A DNA stretch of 64,000 nucleotides from Paludisphaera mucosa (lineage in GTDB: Bacteria; Planctomycetota; Planctomycetia; Isosphaerales; Isosphaeraceae), in the NCBI RefSeq assembly GCF_029589435.1, contig NZ_JARRAG010000002.1:372001-436000 (forward strand). The letters run 5' to 3'. The position numbers and the translations under genes were made by a program. Positions 10,160 to 19,453 of this stretch are shown piece after piece (position 1 is the first letter of the stretch; the number at the start of each line of letters is the position of its first letter). Below the pieces are notes generated by a model that did not search any database, was not told the DNA's origin, and saw only the letters and a list, made by a program, of their open reading frames with translations.

Positions 10160-10512
10160 GGTCGGGATCTCCGGACGTCGGGAAAGGCGGGACGCGTCTT
10201 GGAGACGGCCCCGCGGGGCGGGCTTGCGGGCCGCCCCCGGCGCGGGCCGGTCCTCCCCCATCTTACGATCCCGGGGCCGGCGACGCCACGCGAAGCGGCC
10301 CGGCGGCGCGGTCTCGGGGGGGTCGGTCCTGTGCGCCGGGCGGGGACGATCCTAAAATGGAAGCTCGGAAACGGAATACCTTCGGCCTGGCCGCGGGTCG
10401 GACGCCGGCCCCCTCGGGCGGGCCGCCCGGCCCGGGGCGCGCGACGACCCTTGGCTGCTTCGACGCGATCGTCGCCCGAGAGGTTCGTGCTTTTCTCCGG
10501 GGAGTCGACGTC
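10160..10512. other. Divergent intergenic region, asd/purD
   Basis: This 353-bp spacer separates the divergent asd and purD genes and should hold both promoters. TAAAAT at 10353-10358 is a plausible -10 for purD, but no convincing -35 precedes it. On the other strand, TAAGAT near 10259-10266 is a weaker candidate for asd. No small gene or RNA was recognised. Confidence 0.4.
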
Positions 10513-12048
10513 GTGAAAGTCCTGGTCATCGGCAAGGGGGGCCGCGAGCACGCCCTGTGCTGGAAGCTCAAGCAGTCGCCGCGGGTCACCGCGGTCTATT
10601 GCGCCCCGGGGAACGCGGGCACCGCCCTCGACGCCCAGAACGTCGCCATCGAGCCGAACGACCAGCGCGGGCTGGCCCAGTTCGCCAAGCGCGAGGGGAT
10701 CGGCCTGACCGTGGTCGGCCCCGAGGAGCCGCTGGCGAAGGGCCTGGTCGACCTCTTCCAGCGCGAGGGCCTGCGGGTCTTCGGCCCCCGCCGCGACTCG
10801 GCCGAGCTCGAGGGGAGCAAGGTCTTCGCCAAGGACCTGATGCGCCAGGCCGGCATCCCCACGGCCGACTACCGGATCTTCCGCAGCGCGCCCGACGCCG
10901 AGCACTACATCCTGTCGCGCGAGGTCGCCCTGATCGTCCGCTCGCGCGGCCGGTCGATGATCCGCAACACGATCCACTGCCGCACCGCCGCCGAGACCCT
11001 CGAGGCCGTCGAGCGGATCCTCGACCCGCGCGAGATGCTCGGCCCCGGCGTGCAGGTCGAGATCGAGGACCGCGGGGTCCGCAAGGTCTTCGGCACCCTC
11101 GCCGAGGCCCGCGAGTACGTCCTCAACTGCCCGCTCGGCATCGTGGTCAAGGCCGACGGCCTGGCGGCCGGCAAGGGGGTCTACGTCTGCAGCACGCTCC
11201 GCCAGGCGATCGACGCGCTCGACCAGATCATGGTCCGGCGGATCTACGGCCAGGCCGGCGACCGCGTGCTGATCGAGGAGCGGCTCGACGGCCGCGAGAC
11301 CAGCGTGCTGGCCTTCACCGACGGCCGCACCATCGTCCCCCTGGCCTCCAGCCAGGACTACAAACGGGCCCTCGACGGCGACGAGGGGCCCAACACCGGC
11401 GGCATGGGGGCCTTCTCGCCCACGCCCATGGTCACCCCCGAGCTGATGCAGGAGGTCGAGCGCGAGGTCCTGGTGCCGATCGTCCACGCCCTGAAGCGGG
11501 CGCGGCGGCCGTTCCGGGGGATCCTCTACGCCGGCCTGATGCTGACCAACCAGGGGCCCAAGGTCCTGGAGTTCAACGTCCGGTTCGGCGACCCCGAGAC
11601 CCAGGTGATCCTCATGCGGCTGAAGTCCGACCTGCTCGACGTGCTCGAGGCGGTGGTCGACGAGCGGCTCGACACGGTGGCCCTGGAGTGGGACCCCCGC
11701 CCCGCCGTCACGGTCGTGATGGCGTCCGAGGGCTACCCCGGGCACTACGAGCACAACCGCTGGATCCAGCACGTCGCCGCCGCCGACAGGCTCCCCGACG
11801 TGAAGGTCTTCCACGCCGGCACCAAGCTCAGGCCCGACCCCGAGGCGGGCCGCGAGCCCCGGATCGTCAGCGACGGCGGCCGGGTTCTCAACGTCACCGC
11901 CCTGGGCGACGACCTGGCCCAGGCCCGCGAACGCGCGTACGAGGCGGTGCGGACCATCCGGTTCCCGGGCGGCTTCTACCGCCGCGACATCGCCGAGAAC
12001 GTCGGCGAGGGCGGCGGCGGCCGACCGGGCCCGGCCGTCACTTCTTGA
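10513..12048 (+). CDS. purD: Phosphoribosylamine-glycine ligase with internal tandem duplication
   Basis: Joins glycine to 5-phosphoribosylamine using ATP, the second step of purine synthesis. The 511-residue protein is about 70-80 residues longer than usual. It starts MKVLVIGKGGREHAL and contains VKADGLAAGKG (about 212-222), GPNTGGMGAFSP and EFNVRFGDPETQ. The extra length is an internal repeat: residues 120-189 align without gaps to 190-259 (Phe123/193, Tyr132/202, Val142/212, Cys156/226, Arg187/257 all match). In the first copy the ATP-binding loop is changed to RSRGRSMIRN, so only the second copy looks functional. The GTG at 10513 follows GGGGAG with suitable spacing. The 3' end overlaps the convergent surface-protein gene by 11 bp. 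Confidence 0.93.
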   Translation: MKVLVIGKGGREHALCWKLKQSPRVTAVYCAPGNAGTALDAQNVAIEPNDQRGLAQFAKREGIGLTVVGPEEPLAKGLVDLFQREGLRVFGPRRDSAELEGSKVFAKDLMRQAGIPTADYRIFRSAPDAEHYILSREVALIVRSRGRSMIRNTIHCRTAAETLEAVERILDPREMLGPGVQVEIEDRGVRKVFGTLAEAREYVLNCPLGIVVKADGLAAGKGVYVCSTLRQAIDALDQIMVRRIYGQAGDRVLIEERLDGRETSVLAFTDGRTIVPLASSQDYKRALDGDEGPNTGGMGAFSPTPMVTPELMQEVEREVLVPIVHALKRARRPFRGILYAGLMLTNQGPKVLEFNVRFGDPETQVILMRLKSDLLDVLEAVVDERLDTVALEWDPRPAVTVVMASEGYPGHYEHNRWIQHVAAADRLPDVKVFHAGTKLRPDPEAGREPRIVSDGGRVLNVTALGDDLAQARERAYEAVRTIRFPGGFYRRDIAENVGEGGGGRPGPAVTS

Positions 12049-13810
12049 GGTTGTACAGCCCCTTCAGGGCCTTCTGGGCCTGGCCGTACTGCAGCTTGCG
12101 GTTGAACGGCGCGGTGTCGACCTTGGGCGGGAAGACCGCGCCCTTGACGACGCTGACGTGCTTGGCGAAGAACGCCGTGTTCGACGGGATGTCGGGCGAC
12201 ACGATGGTCCCCTGCAGGCCCGAGTTGTCGACCTCGCCCTCGATCTTGGCGCTGATCGTGCCGCGGGGCAGCACGATGTTCTGCGGGGCCCCGAACGGGA
12301 ACCGGATCGTGCTGACGCTCTGGAACTCGCCGGGGTCGTTGATCCCCGAGGGGTCGGGGTCGACCGACACCGAGACCACCGAGTTCACGACGCTGCCGGC
12401 GATCTGCGCGTTGATCCCGCCGCCGCCGTGCGCCGAGGGGAGCGAGGCCCCCGCGAAGTCGTTGAACGTGCGACTGTCGATCGCCGGCGGGGCCTCGCCG
12501 TTGAAGGCGCCCGAGCCGCCCGAGAGCGACGAGAACGAGTTGGCCGCGGCCGACAGCGACTGCGTGTAGCCCGACTGGATGAACGAATTCACCAGGTCGC
12601 CGCCGAGCTTCAGGTCGTTCAACTCCCGCGACACCGTCACCTTCGAGTTCACCGCGCCCCGGTTGGCGTGCAGGTGCTGGATGAACTGGCTGTTGATCAC
12701 CACGTTGTCCATCCCCCGCCCGAAGGACACGTCGCGGGTGCCCCCCGCCGAGATCAGCATGACGTTGTTGGTCTCGCCGCCGATCAAGAAGTTGGTGATC
12801 TTGGGGTCGAGGGTGTCGCCGGCGCTCGAGGCGAAGATGCTGGACGCCAGGGCGAACGTGGTGAAGTTGGTGGCGTTCCCGCCGACCCGCACGTAGCCGA
12901 TCTGGCCCGTGACGTCGCCCCCCTGCGAGACGAGGTACGTCCCGCCGGCCGCCGCGTTGGCGCTCGCGACCGTCGGGTCGAACTGCGTCGGCGCCAGGCC
13001 GCTCGCGGTGTTGCCGTCGATCTGGTTGGCCTGGAACAGGTTGATCCGGCCCGTCACCAGGAACGTGACGCTCTGCTGGTTGACCGTCGTCGTGGAGCCC
13101 GAGGTCGAGCTGGCGGCGTTGGTCGTCACGCGGTCGAGGATGATGCTCGTCCCGGTCTCGATCGGCAGGCCCAGGTTGACCACGAACTCGTTCTTCTGGC
13201 CCGAGGCGACCAGCGACGACGCGGCCCCGGCCGGCGTGTAGTTGACGTCGACGCCGCCGAACCGCAGGACGTTGATCCCCTCGGGGGCGGTGATGCCGCC
13301 GGCGAGGAAGTAGCCCGAATGGATGCTGGACGAGGTCGTCGACTTCGCGGTGCTGGTGCGGCCCAGCCAGAAGTCGGGCATGTCGACCAGGCCGATGCCG
13401 TTCTGCGCCAGGGTCCCCCGGCGCTGGACGTTGTTGGCGTCGATCTGGCTGAAGGCCCCGTTGTTCTGGACGTTCAGGTTCTGGAAGAAGACCTTGCCGT
13501 CTCCCGAGTCCCCCTTCTGCACCGTGCCCACCAGCCGGCTGGAGTGGGTGACCGTGCCGGCCACGGTGATCGTGTTGATCAGGTCCGGCGTGCTCGCGGT
13601 CGCCTTGGTGAAGGCGTCCCCCTGCTGGTCCACGACGTTCATGGTGCCCGGCCCGTACAGGGTCAAGGTCCACTTGTCGCCGTCGGCGTCGGTCCCGTTG
13701 ACCACGGCCGTCGGGATCGTCGAGTACGCGGAAAGCACTTGTCGGGTTTCCAGGCCCTCGGCCTGGGGCCGGAGGGATCGTCTCGAGGGCGTTCGCTTTC
13801 GCGTCGACAT
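12038..13810 (-). CDS. Large surface/extracytoplasmic protein with LEPR-type N-terminal motif
   Basis: A 590-residue Ser/Thr/Asn/Gly-rich protein, probably exported and cell-surface associated. After a basic N-terminus (MSTRKRTPSRR) comes GLETRQVLSA (about residues 19-28). This matches the short LEPR-x-LL-like motif found near the N-terminus of many planctomycete extracytoplasmic proteins; its sorting role is not established. The rest is predicted beta-rich, with repeated LxxxGxxN and VxVGGNATN segments suggesting a beta-helix or autotransporter-like fold, and no recognised enzyme domain. There is no classical hydrophobic signal peptide. Start: ATG 13808-13810, preceded by AAGGGG at suitable spacing. 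Codon use is less GC-extreme in the Thr/Asn-rich stretches. Monocistronic, with a long leader region. Confidence 0.72.
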   Translation of the reverse strand: MSTRKRTPSRRSLRPQAEGLETRQVLSAYSTIPTAVVNGTDADGDKWTLTLYGPGTMNVVDQQGDAFTKATASTPDLINTITVAGTVTHSSRLVGTVQKGDSGDGKVFFQNLNVQNNGAFSQIDANNVQRRGTLAQNGIGLVDMPDFWLGRTSTAKSTTSSSIHSGYFLAGGITAPEGINVLRFGGVDVNYTPAGAASSLVASGQKNEFVVNLGLPIETGTSIILDRVTTNAASSTSGSTTTVNQQSVTFLVTGRINLFQANQIDGNTASGLAPTQFDPTVASANAAAGGTYLVSQGGDVTGQIGYVRVGGNATNFTTFALASSIFASSAGDTLDPKITNFLIGGETNNVMLISAGGTRDVSFGRGMDNVVINSQFIQHLHANRGAVNSKVTVSRELNDLKLGGDLVNSFIQSGYTQSLSAAANSFSSLSGGSGAFNGEAPPAIDSRTFNDFAGASLPSAHGGGGINAQIAGSVVNSVVSVSVDPDPSGINDPGEFQSVSTIRFPFGAPQNIVLPRGTISAKIEGEVDNSGLQGTIVSPDIPSNTAFFAKHVSVVKGAVFPPKVDTAPFNRKLQYGQAQKALKGLYNLKK

Positions 13811-14255
13811 GGATCAATTCCCCTTAGCTCAGGAGGCTCGCCCGGGCGTCGGATTCGCGGGAGCCCCCCGAACGACGGCCCGAAGCGTCGACTCCATCCA
13901 GACTCCGGCCCCGCCGAGGCGGAAGAGACATGAGTCCCCGAACGGGCGGCTGGATGTATGCAGTCATCCCTCGCGGGGGGATGACCCTGGAGATTCGGCA
14001 CACCTTGTTCGATAATCGGTTCGCCAACCGGCGTCCTTGAGAAATTCGTCAAAATCGGCGCATCCGGCGCAGGACGAACAAGGGCATCCCTTTTATCGGC
14101 CCGGGGCTCAAGTTTCGTGAGCGGCGGCCGGGGGATTCGTGCGGGGCCGAGCCTTCGGCCCTTCGGAAGTCGAGCCTTCCCGGATCCGAGGGGGACGAGA
14201 GGCTCGACGGAGGCCCAGGGACGGGCGCGAAGCTGACGGGAAGGATAGCCTCGCG
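13811..14255. other. Divergent intergenic region, no gene seen
   Basis: This 445-bp spacer lies between the surface-protein gene and the small HTH gene, so both promoters should be here. It contains a relatively AT-rich patch around 14008-14055 (TTGTTCGATAATCGG...AAATTCGTCAAAATCGG) that may be a promoter. No ORF with protein-like composition and no recognised RNA structure was found. Confidence 0.4.
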
Positions 14256-14663
14256 ATGAGCGACTCTCCGGGCGGCCGACGGCGGGCCTCGATCCACATC
14301 ACGCGCCAGCGGGCCTCCCGCCTCTACCGCCTGGTCCGGCTCCTCGACGAGCGGCCGCGCAGCCGCGACGAGGTCCTCAAGGGCCTGACGATCGGCCTGC
14401 GGACCTTCTACCGCGAGCTGGACCTGCTCAAGCGCTGCGGCCTCAAGGTCCAGCACAAGGAGAAGGTCTACGTCCTCGCCGCCGCCGCCGGCCGGGCCGA
14501 GGGCCGCCTCCCCTTCCCCGACCCCCAGCTCAATTTCGCCGAGATGGCCGAGCTCGCCCGCTGCGAGTGCGACGCCGGCCGCCGCCTCGCCGCGCTCCTC
14601 GCCTCGGTCACCGACCAGCCCGCCGACTCGCCTCGTCCCAAACGCAAGGCCCGCAGCCGCTGA
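14256..14663 (+). CDS. Small HTH DNA-binding protein (HTH_11/DeoR-like)
   Basis: A 135-residue basic protein. Residues 20-70 form a helix-turn-helix of the HTH_11 type found at the N-terminus of YafY/DeoR regulators: RLYRLVRLLDERPRSRDEV, then LKGLTIGLRTFYRELDLLKR and a wing-like HKEKVYVLA. There is no WYL or sugar-binding domain after it. It ends in a Lys/Arg-rich tail (PKRKARSR). It may be a stand-alone DNA-binding protein with an unknown target. ATG 14256 is preceded by GGGAAGGA ten bases upstream. Confidence 0.7.
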   Translation: MSDSPGGRRRASIHITRQRASRLYRLVRLLDERPRSRDEVLKGLTIGLRTFYRELDLLKRCGLKVQHKEKVYVLAAAAGRAEGRLPFPDPQLNFAEMAELARCECDAGRRLAALLASVTDQPADSPRPKRKARSR

Positions 14664-14669
14664 GCCGCC

Positions 14670-15002
14670 TCAATCCGGGCTTCGCCCGCCCCGCGACCGC
14701 CACCGGCTGCGCCGTCGGGCGCTGCGGATCCAGCCGTGGAGGGCCCGCGAGTCGACGAGGAACTCCGCGAAGTCCAGCAGGTCGTCGGACTTCGTGAAGG
14801 CGTAGGCCGAGGCGGGGGCGCCGACGTCGGGCAGGTCGTAGCCGCCGAGGTCGGTGATCAGCAGGTAGCCGTCCTCGAGGTCCAGCCGCCAGGCGCGCGA
14901 GATCCCCGGCTCGTGCGTCGCCGCGAAGCCCAGGGTCGACAACCAGTGCCCGCCGATCGCGCCCGCGGGTCGTCCCCCCGGCGGGCCGGCCTCGTCCGAC
15001 AT
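14670..15002 (-). CDS. Hypothetical protein, 110 aa
   Basis: Not recognised. The protein is small and soluble. The core (about residues 15-85) includes [32 protein letters not shown] and a short helix [16 protein letters not shown]. The last 20 residues are Arg/Ser-rich. The ATG at 15002 is supported by GGGAGGG seven bases upstream; a longer GTG start places that Shine-Dalgarno inside the coding region. It is convergent with the HTH gene, 6 bp away. Confidence 0.6.
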   Translation of the reverse strand: MSDEAGPPGGRPAGAIGGHWLSTLGFAATHEPGISRAWRLDLEDGYLLITDLGGYDLPDVGAPASAYAFTKSDDLLDFAEFLVDSRALHGWIRSARRRSRWRSRGGRSPD

Positions 15003-15201
15003 CGCGCAGCCCTCCCCCACGCCCGCCGAGACGGATCGCGGGCGCGTCAGGATAGCCGACCCGCCGCGACCGTCAAGGCGAGACGCCGGCCCCGTTCCCG
15101 CCCGAGCCGGCTTGGAGGGCGGCCGGGCCTTCTGCTACGATCGGGGGATCGCAGCGAGGGTCCCCCTGCCCCCAGACGGTCCGCCGACCGAGGACGATGC
15201 C

Positions 15202-17106
15202 ATGCGTTCCGACACGATCAAGCAAGGCGACGCGCGCGCCGCGCACCGCAGCCTGTTGCGCGCCACCGGCGTCCGCGAGGACGACTGGAAGAAGCCGTTC
15301 ATCGCCATCTGCAACAGCCACGTCGACATCATCCCGGGCCACGTCCACCTGCAAGAGGTCGGCAACTACGTCAAGGAATGCGTGCGCGCGGCGGGGGGCG
15401 TGCCGTTCATCTTCAACACGATCGGCGTCGACGACGGCATCGCGATGGGCCACGGCGGGATGAAGTACTCGCTCCCCTCGCGCGAGCTGATCGCCGACTC
15501 GGTCGAGACGATGATCAACGCCCACATGTTCGACGGCATGATCTGCATCCCCAACTGCGACAAGATCGTGCCCGGCATGTTCATGGGGGCCATGCGGGTC
15601 AACGTGCCGACGATCTTCGTCTCGGGCGGGCCGATGGAGGCCGGCAAGACGGCCGACGGCAAGACGGTCGACCTGATCGACGCCTTCGTCGGCGGCGTGC
15701 AGAAGGCCCGCGGCCTGATGACGGCCGAGGAGTTGGACGAGATCGAGAAGGCCGCCTGCCCCACCTGCGGCAGCTGCTCGGGCATGTTCACGGCCAACAG
15801 CATGAACTGCCTGGCCGAGGCCCTGGGCATGGCCCTCCCCGGCAACGGCACGATCCTGGCCACCGCGGCCGACCGCAAGGTCCTCTTCGAGAAGGCGGCC
15901 AGGCGGATCGTCGAGATGGCCATGGAGTTCAACCGCGTCGGCGAGGGCCACGGCCTGCTGCCGCGCGAGATCGCCACCGCGGCGGCGTTCGACAACTCGA
16001 TGGTCCTCGACATGGCCATGGGCGGCAGCACCAACACCGTGCTCCACATCCTGGCCATCGCCCACGAGGCCGGCGTGCCGTTCACGCTCGACCGGATCGA
16101 CGAGCTGAGCAAGAAGACGCCCAACATCTGCAAGGTCAGCCCGTCGAGCAAGTACCACGTCGAGGACGTGGCCCGGGCCGGCGGCATCCACACCATCCTC
16201 GGCGAGGTCGCCCGCGGCTGCCCCGGCCTGCTCGACCTGACGGCCCGGACCGTCACCGGCAAGTCGCTGGGCGAGAACATCGAGGCCTACGACGTCCGGA
16301 GCGCCGCGGCCGTCCAGACCGCCCAGACGATGACCCGGGTGCGGGCCGGCGGCGAGCGGTCGTCGCAGGCCTGGACCGTCCCCAGCGTGGCCGGCGACCC
16401 CCGGTCGCAGGCCGCCGGCCTGGCCGTCCTCGAATCCGAGGGCGAGTCCGAGGTCCCCGACGCCGGCGGCGGCGACGGCCACGTCCCCTCGGACGACGGC
16501 TTCGACGCCTACGACGTCATCCGGACCGTCGACAAGGCCTACTCGCAGACCGGCGGGCTGACGATGCTGAAGGGGAACCTCGCCCCCGACGGCGCCGTGA
16601 TCAAGACGGCCGGCGTGAACCCCAAGATGCTCCGGCACACCGGCCCGGCGGTCATCTTCGAGAGCGAGATCGACGCCTACAACGGCATCGTGTTCGGCAA
16701 GGTCAAGCCCGGCGACGTCATCGTCATCCGCTACGAAGGCCCCCGCGGCGGCCCCGGCATGCAGGAGATGCTCGCCCCCACCACGGCCGTCAAGGGCGTC
16801 GGCCTCGACGACAAGTGCGCGCTCATCACCGACGGCCGCTTCTCGGGCGGGACCGCCGGCGCGTCGATCGGCCACGTCAGCCCCGAGGCCGCCGTCGGCG
16901 GCCCCATCGGCCTGATCCGCGACGGCGACGTCGTCGACATCGACGTCCCCGCCGGCAACCTCTCCGTCCGCCTCTCCGACGAGGAACTGAAAGCCCGCCG
17001 CGAAGCCTGGCAGCCCCGCCCCTCCCCGTTCCGGACCGGCTGGCTCGCCCGCTACCAGAAGCTCGCCACCAGCGCCGACACCGGCGCGATCCTCAAGTGC
17101 GACTGA
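15202..17106 (+). CDS. ilvD: Dihydroxy-acid dehydratase with inserted low-complexity segment
   Basis: Dehydrates 2,3-dihydroxy-3-methylbutanoate and its methylpentanoate analogue in valine, leucine and isoleucine synthesis. The 634-residue protein has the expected Fe-S ligand region: CNSHVD (Cys37), IPNCDKI (Cys119) and CPTCGSCSG (Cys189/192). Catalytic-domain segments ALPGNGT and TDGRFSGG follow. Residues 367-436 form an insertion rich in Gly, Ala, Ser and acidic residues between NIEAYDVR and the conserved [11 protein letters not shown]. The ATG at 15202 follows GAGGACGA. A decayed copy of the last ~150 bp of this gene lies at 18887-19033, beyond the sigma factor gene. Confidence 0.94.
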   Translation: MRSDTIKQGDARAAHRSLLRATGVREDDWKKPFIAICNSHVDIIPGHVHLQEVGNYVKECVRAAGGVPFIFNTIGVDDGIAMGHGGMKYSLPSRELIADSVETMINAHMFDGMICIPNCDKIVPGMFMGAMRVNVPTIFVSGGPMEAGKTADGKTVDLIDAFVGGVQKARGLMTAEELDEIEKAACPTCGSCSGMFTANSMNCLAEALGMALPGNGTILATAADRKVLFEKAARRIVEMAMEFNRVGEGHGLLPREIATAAAFDNSMVLDMAMGGSTNTVLHILAIAHEAGVPFTLDRIDELSKKTPNICKVSPSSKYHVEDVARAGGIHTILGEVARGCPGLLDLTARTVTGKSLGENIEAYDVRSAAAVQTAQTMTRVRAGGERSSQAWTVPSVAGDPRSQAAGLAVLESEGESEVPDAGGGDGHVPSDDGFDAYDVIRTVDKAYSQTGGLTMLKGNLAPDGAVIKTAGVNPKMLRHTGPAVIFESEIDAYNGIVFGKVKPGDVIVIRYEGPRGGPGMQEMLAPTTAVKGVGLDDKCALITDGRFSGGTAGASIGHVSPEAAVGGPIGLIRDGDVVDIDVPAGNLSVRLSDEELKARREAWQPRPSPFRTGWLARYQKLATSADTGAILKCD

Positions 17107-17227
17107 TGCGGGCGTAAGCGGCTCGACCAGCGACTTTCAGGTCGCCGCTCGGGAAAAGTGGAACCGACCGCCCCCTCGCGGGCATACCATGGGAAAACGC
17201 CCAGCAGGTGTCGCGAGGGGGAGTTCC

Positions 17228-18694
17228 ATGGCCGGAGGACGTCGTTCGTCGATCGAAGGCCGAGTTCGCACGCTCTGGACCCTCGGAGCGGTCGTGGACG
17301 TCGACGATCGGACCTTGCTCTCCCGCTACGTTTTCGATCGGGACGAATCGGCGGAAGAGGCCTTCCGGATTCTCGTCGAGCGGCATGGCCCGATGGTCTT
17401 TCGAGTGTGCCGACAGGTGCTCGGCGATCGGCAGGACGCCGAGGACGCCGCGCAGGCCGTCTTCCTCGTGCTCGCCTGCAAGGCGGCCTCGATCCGGGTC
17501 GACGGGTCGCTCGCCCCATGGCTCCACGGCGTGGCCCGACGCGTCGCGTCGAAAGCGCGAGGACGGCTCATATCCCTCAGGCGGACCGAACGGGACGCGG
17601 CCCGAGAGCGCGGCAGCGAGCTGGAACCTCCTCCCGCCGACGACTGGGGAACCCTTCACGATGAGGTGGCCCGGCTGTCGGAGAAGTACCGGACGCCGGT
17701 CGTCCTCTGCTATCTCCAGGGACGGACCTATGAAGACGCGGCCAGGTCGATCGGTTGCCCGGTCGGCACGGTCCGCGTGCGGCTCTCCCGCGCCCGCGAA
17801 CAGCTGCGCGTCCGCTTGACTCGTCGCGGCTTCGGCCCGGGACGTCTCGCAGCGATCATTTCGTCCCTGCCCGACCAGAGTGCGGCCCTCTCCCCGTCAT
17901 CGGCCTCATTCCTGGACGGGTCGGCCTGGCTCGAAGCGACCGTCAAGGCGGTTCGCTCTCTGCGATGGGACCGGACGACGTTGGCCGAGGCGGTTCCGAG
18001 TTCGGTTCTCTCCTCTTACCAAGGGATGATTCAGACGATGATCCTCGACGGGTGCAAGACGGCTGCGGTATGGACGCTCGCCGTCGGGATGACGGCCGCG
18101 GGTGCGCTATGTTTCTCCGCGACCGGTCGCGCATGGCAGGAGGCCGCCCCCTCGGATCGTCGTCCCCATTTCACCACGACCACCAAGGCGCCGCCTGTGC
18201 TTGCTCCACCGGAGAAGTCCGGGGAACAGGCGGCACGCGAAAGGTTGGCCAGGGCCGCGCGGATCCGGCTGGACGCCCAACGCTACTTCTTCCAGGAAGG
18301 GCGAATCACGATCGACCGTTTCATCGACGCATCCGAGCAGTTGATGGACTGCGAAATGGCCGCGAGCCCGAACCAGGACCAACGCGAGGCGGCGGCCGAG
18401 GCGCACCGGGAACGCATGGGAGAGCTCGCGGGCACCGAGGAAAATCGCCTGAAGGCGGGAGCGGGATCGGCCACCGACTTCGTGGAAGCTTGGGCCGCAT
18501 CCAAGCTCGCAGACTTCTCATTGCGGGAAGCCCGCCGAGATCGAGACTCCGGGGAGGTCGACGCCCTCAAGCGGCGGGTCGAGGCTCTGGAGAAACAACT
18601 CAAATCGGTCATCAAGGAGCAAGAGCGAGCGGGCGGCGACCCGGCCCCGCGGCCCGAAACTTCCACACGCCAAGCCGCACCGCGGACACCGTGA
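17228..18694 (+). CDS. ECF sigma factor with C-terminal membrane anchor and extracytoplasmic extension
   Basis: A 488-residue RNA polymerase sigma factor of the large planctomycete ECF type. Residues about 20-90 form the sigma-2 region (LLSRYVFDRDESAEEAFRILVERHG, DRQDAEDAAQAVFLVL). Residues about 130-185 form sigma-4 (LSEKYRTPVVLCYLQGRTY, GCPVGTVRVRLSRAREQLR). A linker is followed by one transmembrane helix at about 278-300 (AVWTLAVGMTAAGALCF). About 185 further residues, largely helical and charged, end in a coiled coil (VDALKRRVEALEKQLKSV). The membrane tether suggests signal-dependent release or membrane-localised regulation in place of a separate anti-sigma factor. ATG 17228 follows GAGGGGGAG. 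GC content is a little lower than in neighbouring genes. It lies between two copies of the ilvD 3' end. Confidence 0.85.
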   Translation: MAGGRRSSIEGRVRTLWTLGAVVDVDDRTLLSRYVFDRDESAEEAFRILVERHGPMVFRVCRQVLGDRQDAEDAAQAVFLVLACKAASIRVDGSLAPWLHGVARRVASKARGRLISLRRTERDAARERGSELEPPPADDWGTLHDEVARLSEKYRTPVVLCYLQGRTYEDAARSIGCPVGTVRVRLSRAREQLRVRLTRRGFGPGRLAAIISSLPDQSAALSPSSASFLDGSAWLEATVKAVRSLRWDRTTLAEAVPSSVLSSYQGMIQTMILDGCKTAAVWTLAVGMTAAGALCFSATGRAWQEAAPSDRRPHFTTTTKAPPVLAPPEKSGEQAARERLARAARIRLDAQRYFFQEGRITIDRFIDASEQLMDCEMAASPNQDQREAAAEAHRERMGELAGTEENRLKAGAGSATDFVEAWAASKLADFSLREARRDRDSGEVDALKRRVEALEKQLKSVIKEQERAGGDPAPRPETSTRQAAPRTP

Positions 18695-18886
18695 CCCGGC
18701 ACGCCCGCGCGCTCGGCACTTCGTACGAAGGCCATGGCTCGGCCTTGGGGGAAAGCGCTACGCGTCCGGCCGATTCTCCCCTGCCCGGGATCTGATCTCG
18801 CATCGATCGGCCGCGATAACCGGGCCGATTCCGACCTCGGTCCTCGACTTCAGTGGTTCATGGCTGAATCGCACGCGACGACATCC

Positions 18887-19033
18887 CCCGCCGGCAACCT
18901 GTCCGTCCGTCTCTCCAACGAGGAACTCGCCGCCGGCCGCGAAGCCTGAGGGCCTCACCCTTCCCAGTTCCGGACCGGTTGGCTCGCCTGCCACCAGAAG
19001 TCCGCCACCGGCGCGATCCTCTAGTGCGATTGA
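18887..19033 (+). pseudogene. Decayed duplicate of the ilvD 3' end
   Basis: Aligns by eye over about 147 bases with ilvD 16948-17106, at roughly 85% identity. Shared blocks include CCCGCCGGCAACCT, TTCCGGACCGG and GGCGCGATCCT, and both copies end in GTGCGAxTGA. Relative to ilvD, this copy has a TGA in place of a Trp codon (NEELAAGREA then stop at 18947-18949) and a 12-base deletion between short GCCACC/GACACC repeats. It has no start and cannot make a functional product. Its position after the ECF sigma factor gene means the sigma gene is bracketed by direct repeats. Confidence 0.85.
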
Positions 19034-19125
19034 AGTTCGCGACCCGCGATCGAAGGCCCGACGAGCGGGAGACGAGCGACCGCCGAGCCGTCTCCCCCGT
19101 TCCGGCCGACGATCGGATTCGGTTC

Positions 19126-19156
19126 GGGTTCGTCCGGCCGACCGACGGACGAACCC
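19126..19156. terminator. Strong hairpin, possible terminator
   Basis: GGGTTCGTCCG (19126-19136) and CGGACGAACCC (19146-19156) form a perfect 11-bp stem with a 9-base loop. No uninterrupted T-run follows, so rho-independent termination is uncertain. It lies about 90 bp after the ilvD remnant. Confidence 0.4.
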
Positions 19157-19453
19157 ATCGGCCGCAAACCATTCATGTTTTCGATTTAAGCCCGATTCCT
19201 GCGAAGCCGCCCCCCCAATCGCCGGTGCTCGCCCCGAATCAAATCCCGCCGTCCAGAGCGGCCGGATCCGAGCGACGACCGCTGATTAAGAATATGCGCT
19301 ACGATCGCTGATCGGCGATCGGCCGCGCCCTGGCTCCAGCCCATCTTGCGCGACGGACGGCCGCTCGATTCGCCCCGACGAGGCGAACGCCCCTCGTCCC
19401 GGAGAATCTTCGGCGGCGATCTTCTCGTCACCACCCACGCGGGTTCCCGCCTC
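19157..19453. other. Intergenic region, no gene seen
   Basis: The rest of the 759-bp spacer between the sigma factor and the winged-helix regulator. It holds an AT-richer patch near 19284-19300 (GATTAAGAATATG) next to an imperfect palindrome of CGATCG blocks at 19302-19322. Open frames here have no protein-like features. Confidence 0.4.

Noticed and set aside
18734-18949. 71-codon frame ending in NLSVRLSNEELAAGREA
   Set aside because: Not a gene; its end is the decayed copy of the ilvD terminus and the rest is unrelated spacer.
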